A stretch of DNA of 64,000 bases, taken from Undaria pinnatifida. Its lineage: Eukaryota; Sar; Phaeophyceae; Laminariales; Alariaceae. Of this stretch, positions 34,011-64,000 are shown piece by piece. The stretch's first letter is position 1. Every line of letters begins with the position of its first letter. Location: the NCBI GenBank assembly GCA_012845835.1, contig JABAKD010000016.1, forward strand, positions 20,193,196 through 20,257,195. Reading direction: 5' to 3'. The notes beneath the pieces are model-generated. The model had not been told where the DNA came from. It worked only from the letters and a program-made list of their open reading frames with translations, and searched no databases. Position numbers and translations under genes: made by a program.

Positions 34011-35665
34011 AATCGTAGCCATGGTCCCAGATTATATGAACTGCATGGCCTACTACTGTGGATCATTCATGTTGCCGGGTGGGAAGCCTATGACCTCCAT
34101 GATCTGTCACATGTTTGCTGGGTTGGATCTGTACTACGTAGATCCTGCGCACATCATCACGTAAGACACAGGATCTAGATGGTCTACCGCAGATCGTGAT
34201 CTAACCGAGGTGTGCAATACTATTGAGCGTCCCGTTCTTCGGGCGACTCGAACACCGCCTTAGGTAAGGGGAGGGGAGGGGGGAGCTTTCAGTAGCCCCC
34301 CTTAAGTTCATCTGCCAGGGGCGATGACCTTTTACGCTCGTGTTATTGACGCGGGCCTCACCGCATCTGGCGGGGAGCCGCTTTGTTTCGTGTTGATCGG
34401 TATCGGCATCCGATTGGCGCAAAGGGTAGTCGTTTCTCGTGTTAGTACAAGAGGCTACCACCGACACATCTACCACATGCAGCAGGGTAATATACAAGAG
34501 CGTGATACTCGTGTCTATTATCACGCGCAGTACATTAGATATCCCTCTATACTGCCGATTAAGCAGTGCTGACTGCCCGCTGTAGTGCCTGTGAAATCGA
34601 TTTGCGCAGACGGGAACAAGCAGAAGTGGCAGCATGTGGAGTAGTGCCGGTTGCCGCCATGGTGCCCGTACTTCCGGCAGGTATTTAGCAGCACAATGAA
34701 GGGACCATTACTGTGTAGTGGTATAACACGGTAGTAGCTTCATCGGCAACGCCAGCTGTGAATTCCTACTCCAAAAAAACGCTCGTTCCTCGCCTTCACT
34801 CCACCGAGGACACGCTCCCCGCTAGGAACAAAGCACAAGAAGCACCTCGCACGGATGGCAAAACACGCGACATTAAACGCTTACAGGGCACCGTCTCACT
34901 ACGGAATCGTCGGCCTCAGGTTGCACCCATACTCCCCTGCTACATGCGATGAAGGGAAACGTGCTCCTCCGTCATGTTTTATCTCATTGTATCACCCGCC
35001 TTTCAAGCGTCTGGCCGGCATTCCGTCCCAATCCCGTTTTCTACCTCCTTGGTATTGTATCATGCGCAAGGGGACGATGCCCAACCGTTTCTAACCAATG
35101 CCAGACTTGCCTCTGCGAGCACGCGTAATGTTTACAAAAAAAGGATTGTATTTAGTATATATAAGAAAAAGGCACCAAGTAAACACATTCAGTAAAAAAA
35201 ATAAAATGCATACAAAGCAAATCGCATAAAAAAGCGTCATGAAAAGACGCAAAAGAGAGGGACAACACAAAATAACAAAAGAGAGGCCCTCGTTTTCAAA
35301 AATGTGCATATTGTAGTATATGCTGCTATACTGCAGTAGCGGTAGAGCTCCGGCGACAACCGACAAATATACGGTTGTAGTCCCTGGTTGCGTCTAGTCC
35401 CCGTACCACCTATACCTGCCCCGACGTTACGTGCGGCAAACCACCGCCTGCATACCCCCCTACTCCTGTCAAGTCCAAACACACCACTGGGTGCCGATTC
35501 AAAACCTAAAACAAACCAACACCCCCGTTCGCACCCGCCCCGCATTCGACATTCCCTGGCGGTGCGCCCCCTCTTCCTCGCAATGTACCCACCCGGCTCC
35601 CAAAAACACACTCCTCCGGCAGACCGAGGACGTGGTCTTTGCCTCGGGGTCTCAGAAGGACACAC

Positions 35666-59378
<23,713 letters not shown>

Positions 59379-59727
59379 CTGCACGACATCCGCAATCAAC
59401 AGGACCGCCAGTCGACAGCATTTCACGACAAAATTACCTAATAATCCGTAAGCAAGTATGGTTAGCCAACAAACTGCCTTTGGCGGGCACGTCCGTTGGC
59501 AAAACCGGCCAATGACCAGTCGACTTGCTGACTAAAAGTCAGGCGAGCGAATCAGCCCGCCCAAAAACGAAAATAGTGTCTCGCATTCAACAATCCCTAT
59601 ATCACGTATGGAAACCCAATACATCGGCGGAAACGATTACTGAAACGGTTACCAGGTAGCTACTTCAAGCATGATTTTGGCTATGACCAAGGCTACGGGG
59701 TTACCCCATTTTTCACTATCGGGCTTG

Positions 59728-60050
59728 AGCTATCATATCATACCATATCATATCACATCATATCATATCATATCATATCATATCATGTCATATCATATCA
59801 TATCATATCATATCATATCATGTCATATCATATCATATCATATCGTATCATATCATATCATATCATATCATATCATATCATATCATATCATATCATATCA
59901 TATCATATCATATCATATCATATCACATTATATCATATCATATCATATCGTATCATATCATATCATATCATATCATATCACATCATATCATATCACATGA
60001 TATCATATTCACATCATATCATATTATATCACCCATACCATCATACCATC
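59728..60050. repeat. (ATATC)n pentanucleotide tract
   Basis: About 60 units of CATAT/ATATC with occasional CATGT, CACAT or CGTAT variants. It gives an Ile-Ser-Tyr-His frame on one strand that should not be read as protein. Confidence 0.95.
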
Positions 60051-60059
60051 ATATACTAT

Positions 60060-60280
60060 CATACTATCATACTCGCACGAGTGACTCTGTACGCCCCTGA
60101 CAAAAACGACATATCGCGATTTGCTTGGCGCATCGTATCGACTCATCCCATTGCGGGATACGAAGCGCAAAAAATTAAACCAGCACGAAAACTTGAGACC
60201 GCAAAGGAACAGAGGGGCCACTCGCGCGAGTTATCCCGAGCCACTGCAAAAAAAGGCCCCCACCAGTGACCCTAGTGATT
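60060..60280 (+). repeat. dispersed repeat R5 with ACTCGCGCGAGT palindrome, copy 3
   Basis: It is bounded by two related sites: ACTCGCACGAGTGACTC at 60071 and CCACTCGCGCGAGTTATCCC near 60219. Between them are CACGAAAACTTGAGACCGC and AAAGGAACAGAGGGG, which match 33890-33950. GAGCCACTGCAAAAAAAGGC follows. Confidence 0.65.
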
Positions 60281-60322
60281 CCCCTACCCTACCTGGTACT
60301 TGCTGAATTAGGTCGTCCCGAC

Positions 60323-60635
60323 CTGGTATATAAATACCCGGTCTCCCCGGTGGCGTATCAGGTTATCCTCGAGCCTGGTATAGGTCAGTTTCGTGAGTTC
60401 GTATCGCCCCGAGTGCATCTTCGTATAAATTCGTGGGGATTTTTTCTTGTGCACAACTTGACTTCGGGAAAACGCGAGAGCGTGAGTTAGCAACACTCGA
60501 TGAAAAATCGACAGCAGTGGGATTGCTGGACCCTATGCGCGATAAAAACTGAAGGCAAGCACCGGGGGGAAAAAGGGACAATACCTGTGACCACGGCTTG
60601 TCCAAAAGCTGGAAAGTAAATGTGTGTGAACAAAA
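60323..60635 (+). mobile_element. tRNA-derived SINE, copy 2
   Basis: The head CCCCGGTGGCGTATCAGG…GAGCCTGGTATAGGTCAG…GTGAGTTCGTATCGCCCC shows the A-box and a degraded B-box. The body follows: TTTTTTCTTGTGCACAACTT, CGCGAGAGCGTGAGTTAGC, GCGCGATAAAAACTGAAGGC and ACGGCTTGTCCAAAAGCTGG. Its B-box mutations make it the most decayed copy. Confidence 0.75.
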
Positions 60636-60937
60636 TACATATTTATATATATATATATATATATATACGGGGTAGTCTTTCTTGGGTGGCAAGCGGTATA
60701 GTCGGTTTTTCCAGGCGCGAGCAGTGAGACGTATGCACCAGTATGGACCTGGCACATCGTAGGCTGACTCCCGGTTTCACTTTTATATGTTTCTGGTGGA
60801 GGCATGAATTGCGTCAGCTGTGATATATGCGTGTACCGCCTTTGGTTTGTTCGTGTTTTTCCCTGGGGTATTCCTCAGCTCCAGAGTGACTGGAGCCTGT
60901 CCTGTGACCACGGACTTGATTATGCGAGTGAATATGA

Positions 60938-60938
60938 G

Positions 60939-60982
<44 letters not shown>

Positions 60983-60985
60983 CCA
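60938..60985. repeat. (AAC)n microsatellite
   Basis: About 15 AAC triplets directly follow a GAATATGAGAACAAC stretch. Confidence 0.9.
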
Positions 60986-61360
60986 CAACAGCTAGGAAAT
61001 TGTTCGTCGTGTAAGGCGACGAATGTCACGTGACAGGTGGTCCTGCCACGTGGGATTCAGTCTTCACCCGGCACGTGATCTTAATTCGTAAACCAACTCT
61101 TCTCCTGACTGTAAGCAACGAACACACGTGACGTACGCGAGCATCCTCTAGAACCTACTGGACAGGCTGACCTGCGAGGAGGCAGTCGTTCTCCCCTACC
61201 CAACCTCATTCCACAGCCCTAGTAGTCGATCATACATCGTTATGTGGACCATGGGGGCGAGGGCACAGAAAGGACGCGCGTTACGACAGGAGTGTGATAG
61301 AACCGAGACATCTCACGGTAGGGGTGTTGCAGTTTTTGGGCCAAAAACGTCCCTGGGCGA

Positions 61361-61450
61361 TTAACCCCTTTACAACTGGAAACCCGTTTTTGGGGAAAAA
61401 TTACTTGGATTTTGTATAGGGAGGGGTTCGGGGGCTCCAAAGGGTTTAAG
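61361..61450 (+). repeat. dispersed repeat R7, copy 3
   Basis: ACAACTGGAAACCCGTTTTT, GGGAAAAATTACTTGGATTT and AGGGGTTCGGGGGCTCCAAA match copies at 12825 and 55578. About 100 bases downstream, 61550-61650 matches 13428-13540 (AATGCCTTCG, GGGTGAGATAT, AGCTCCTCATGT, ATGGGATGACTC). Confidence 0.55.
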
Positions 61451-62359
61451 CTCCTCATGAGAGGAACTGCCGGTTAATGAAGTCATTTCACGAGTACATA
61501 CTTTTTATGCCTAGATCTAAGGGGTAGAAACTTGGTCGTTTTATTTTGCGCGAACAAATGCCTTCGGAGTCATTTTTCGGGTGAGATATTGAGCTCCTCA
61601 TGTGAACCTCAGGGACTTTCTGCTCCAACCCCCCTCCATGGGATGACTCAATTTTTTGGCAATTATATTTTCTGAACGACGGGGTTTCCACACCCGAAAA
61701 CCGTGGGAAATGTCATTGTTCAATAGCTACAGTATCTGGATGTGTTTTGTACGCAGGACATGGGATGGTCGTCGGGTTGCACATTCAGCGTGCTCGACAT
61801 AATAAGCTTTTGGGTGAGGTATAGAGCTTTTCAGGTGAGGAATAGAGCTCCTCAGGTGCAGGTAGCCTCAGAAACCAATGGCGCTTCCTTAACGCAGCCT
61901 GTGTGACAAGTTAATTCGGCTCTGCGTGTACCGAAGGCTTCCTTCGTTCGGTTTCTCATCGTTTATTTCTTCCGTGTTTCGGTTTCCTATCGTTTTTTTT
62001 TATCCTTTTACCGGTTTCTCTTCATGTTCTTCGTTTTTATCGACGCTCACGTTAACCGTAAAATAGTACCTAGTACGTAATCGACACGTGCTATAAATGA
62101 GTTGAAATATGTGCAAAATGGTGTTAGGTTTCCTTTTGGTTTTCGCTTGGCTTTGTTCTTGTTTCTGTGAGTATTTGTGTAAGTGATCGACGTTGAAGTT
62201 CATCATGCTGTGCAGTCATTGCCGGGTGGCAAATGGCAAACATTGCCAGCAAGGTCGACGGGCGGCCCGCATCATTAATTCTTACCATACGATGTGAGTG
62301 GGATCGATCCTCAGTAAGAGTAGATATTTTCTACCTATTACTACCTATATATGTATATT

Positions 62360-62664
62360 TTTTTTTCGCACACTTTTTGCTTTCCAGCTTCTGGACAAGC
62401 CGTGGTCACAGGTGTCGTCCCTTCTCCCCCCCGGTTCTTGCCTTCAATTTTCATCGCGCATAGGGTTCAGCAATCCCATTGCTCGTCGATTTTTCATCGA
62501 GTGTTGCTAACTCACGCTCTCGCGCTTTCCGCAAGTCAATTTGTGCACAAGAAAAAGTCCCAACGAATTAATACGAGTATGCACTCGGCGGGGCTCGAAC
62601 TCACGAAACTGACCTATACCAGGCTCGAGGATAACCTGATACGCCACCGGGGCGACCGGCTTAT
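62360..62664 (-). mobile_element. tRNA-derived SINE, copy 3
   Basis: Nearly identical to copy 1: the head (62664-62580) has TGGCGTATCAGG and GAGTTCGAGCCCC; the body and terminal CCACGGCTTGTCCAGAAGCTGG are shared. The A-rich 3' end reads GCAAAAAGTGTGCGAAAAAAAA on the minus strand. Confidence 0.75.
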
Positions 62665-62970
62665 ATACCCCCCTCATCGGTTATTCGACTTACAGGATTC
62701 ACTTGATAAACAGATACATTTCCCTCCACAGCTGTCAGATTTTGTCCCCCTCAGAAACGGGTTTTATAGTTTCCGCGCACAGACTGACTAACATCACCCT
62801 GTTGACCCTGATAGCTACACTGTAGTTGTAAGGGGAGTCGTCGACCTATATCCTTAATGAGGACACACAACTCGTAATACGCGCGATCGGAGTATCACAC
62901 ACAGCTTGCAAACATGAGTTTCGACGAAATCTTCGATCTCACAGCTGGAGTGTATTTTCATTTTTATAAT
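62665..62970 (-). repeat. composite dispersed repeat R2, minus copy
   Basis: It carries TCAGAAACGGGTTTTATAGT, CATCACCCTGTTGACCCTGA, CGCGATCGGAGTATCACAC and TCTCACAGCTGGAGTGTAT. It directly abuts SINE copy 3. Confidence 0.75.
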
Positions 62971-63169
62971 ATATATACCTATTAATATATACCCCGTGTT
63001 AACGTATAGTTTCGTACGTCGCAGCAGGTACCTGGTAGCAGGTATCACACACCAGGTACGTCGTACCGGAGAATATTTGTATCACATTTTTCTTTTGATT
63101 TGTCATACAGCAGCAGTACACCAACGACAGCTTGCGCTGCCGGGGTTGTAACGAAGACCACTGATAGGG

Positions 63170-63345
63170 ACAGCTTACGCTATACCTACAATGGGACCCG
63201 AAGGGTGCGCCAGCTAGCGTTGGGCTGCGAAAGCAGCTGAGTTAAATCGACACACGACGCGTATGAAAATACGTGGAAGTGTGGTGAGCTGAAGCTATAT
63301 TTTTCCCCATCCGCCGGAGGATGAAAAAAAAAAAAAAAAACAATT
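63170..63345 (+). mobile_element. poly(A)-tailed retroposon R3, fullest copy
   Basis: The head GCTTACGCTATACCTACAATG and GGTGCGCCAGCTAGCGTTGGG are followed by ACACACGACGCGTATGAAAAT, ACGTGGAAGTGTGGTGAGC, CCCCATCCGCCGGAGGATGA and a run of 16 A. The 3' A-tail and dispersed copies indicate retroposition. No pol III promoter boxes are clear to me. Confidence 0.65.
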
Positions 63346-63649
63346 CGATGCGAGTCGACGAAGGGTGAAACGGTTGGAGTACCCTCTCGCGATAGGAATC
63401 AAGGGCCGTACCGTAGAGGAGGGGGTGGGAAGAAGAGCCTGCTAAAAAGTTCGTGACCCTCGATCTGAGTTACGTCTAGGGACGGAGAAAGCGAAAGAAA
63501 GGTGCCAAGATAATAAATGGGATGAGCAACAAAACACCCCCTCAGCAGTTTGCGGTGGCGCATTGGTTGATGGCATCAAACCCGGGAATCCCCGGTGGAG
63601 TAGTAGGTGAAAGTGTACGTGGCAAGGTCGATTTGGTGAATTCAAATCC

Positions 63650-64000
63650 CCCCGAGTAGCGCATAGGACGAGCATGCTATATTTTCGAACGCCCCCTTCT
63701 TCCCCATCACCCGCACCATCGCCTAGACCTAGCACCACACGTATAACAAACCCCTCACCTAAAACCCTTCTTTCCCCCCCCCCCCCCCCCCCCGCCCCCC
63801 GCCCGCCCCCTCCCCCGCCCCCCCCCGCCCCCACCCCCCACTTCCCCCCCCCCAACCCATCCCAACCCCACCCTCTCGAACACTCCACCCTCTCTCTACT
63901 CGCTGATTGTACGACTTACCCCAGGATATACATGATAAACTGATGCATTATTTCCAAAACCGTCACATGTATCCCCTCAAAATAATGTATAGTTTCCACG
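63650..64000 (-). repeat. composite dispersed repeat R2, minus copy running off the window
   Basis: TCGCCTAGACCTAGCACCAC, long C runs and CCCCAGGATATACATGATAA are the reverse of the right part of the 25197-26100 copy. The repeat continues past the window edge. Confidence 0.75.

Larger units (their letters stand above)
29797..35665. other. intergenic region between SPAG7-like gene and kinase B
   Basis: The two flanking genes converge here. The region holds the GTCGG tract (30365-31020), a TRIM-like element (32363-32732), an R3 fragment (32935-33025) and an R5 repeat (33850-34010). A plus-strand frame near 31217-31342 follows a TTTTCAG acceptor and reads SSIGTTFGVWTG; a possible terminal frame lies at 31536-31608. 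I cannot join these in phase or name a protein. Minus-strand frames at 33023-33715 look like decayed coding sequence without a recognisable domain. Confidence 0.4.
59379..64000. other. repeat-rich region upstream of the first visible kinase B exon
   Basis: The first kinase B exon seen (59378-59214) begins with an acceptor, so at least one 5' exon lies farther right, here or beyond the window. I found no candidate among the repeats that fill this stretch: ATATC tract, R5, two SINE copies, AAC tract, R7, R2 and R3 copies. Confidence 0.5.

Noticed and set aside
59671-60269. Ile-Ser-Tyr-His repeat protein
   Set aside because: Product of the ATATC pentanucleotide tract with no supporting start, splice sites or domain.

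Overview
This is nuclear DNA from a eukaryote with intron-rich genes. The coding parts can only be read by joining exons across GT-AG introns of about 0.4 to 6 kb with matching codon phases. There is no operon, ribosome binding site or CRISPR array. The mix of long introns, heavy simple-sequence DNA, tRNA-derived short retroposons and clustered paralogous kinases would suit a stramenopile such as a brown alga. That assignment is inference; no single gene here proves it.

Layout. At 1-7105 (+) is the 3' part of a protein kinase gene (kinase A). At 10673-20374 (-) is a complete five-exon gene for a CCDC137-family nucleolar protein, with a frame break at a 21-base homopolymer. At 23100-24832 (+) are three exons of a SPOC-domain (Spen/FPA-like) gene. 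At 26894-29796 (+) is a SPAG7-like R3H-domain gene. At 35666-59378 (-) is a large kinase gene (kinase B) of at least 11 exons and about 1442 visible residues: an N-terminal coiled coil, a kinase domain and a Ser/Gly/Tyr/Pro-rich tail. Kinases A and B are paralogues with the same exon lengths and phases in their C-lobes.

The most unusual feature sits in the 6.1-kb intron of kinase B just upstream of exon 8. Exon 8 encodes the activation segment, the P+1 region and the start of helix F. Ten more copies of it lie there as five tail-to-tail inverted pairs inside a tandemly amplified unit. Copy m3 (43310-43482, gene orientation) is intact at exactly 173 nt with the same phases and splice sites, so it could be a mutually exclusive exon. 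Two inverted copies (p5 and p4) are also open at exactly 173 nt; p5 has both canonical splice dinucleotides. The other seven are decayed. The layout suggests a reservoir of alternative kinase activation segments, used by alternative splicing, by DNA inversion, or by gene conversion.

Most of the rest is repeats: three tRNA-derived SINE copies; a G-rich composite repeat family; a short poly(A)-tailed retroposon family; a Tc1/mariner-type non-autonomous element with TA target duplication in a kinase B intron; a TRIM-like element with two 84-bp terminal repeats; and long microsatellites and minisatellites, several filling introns. Splice sites were chosen by eye from GT/AG signals, phase continuity and family resemblance; transcripts would be needed to confirm them.
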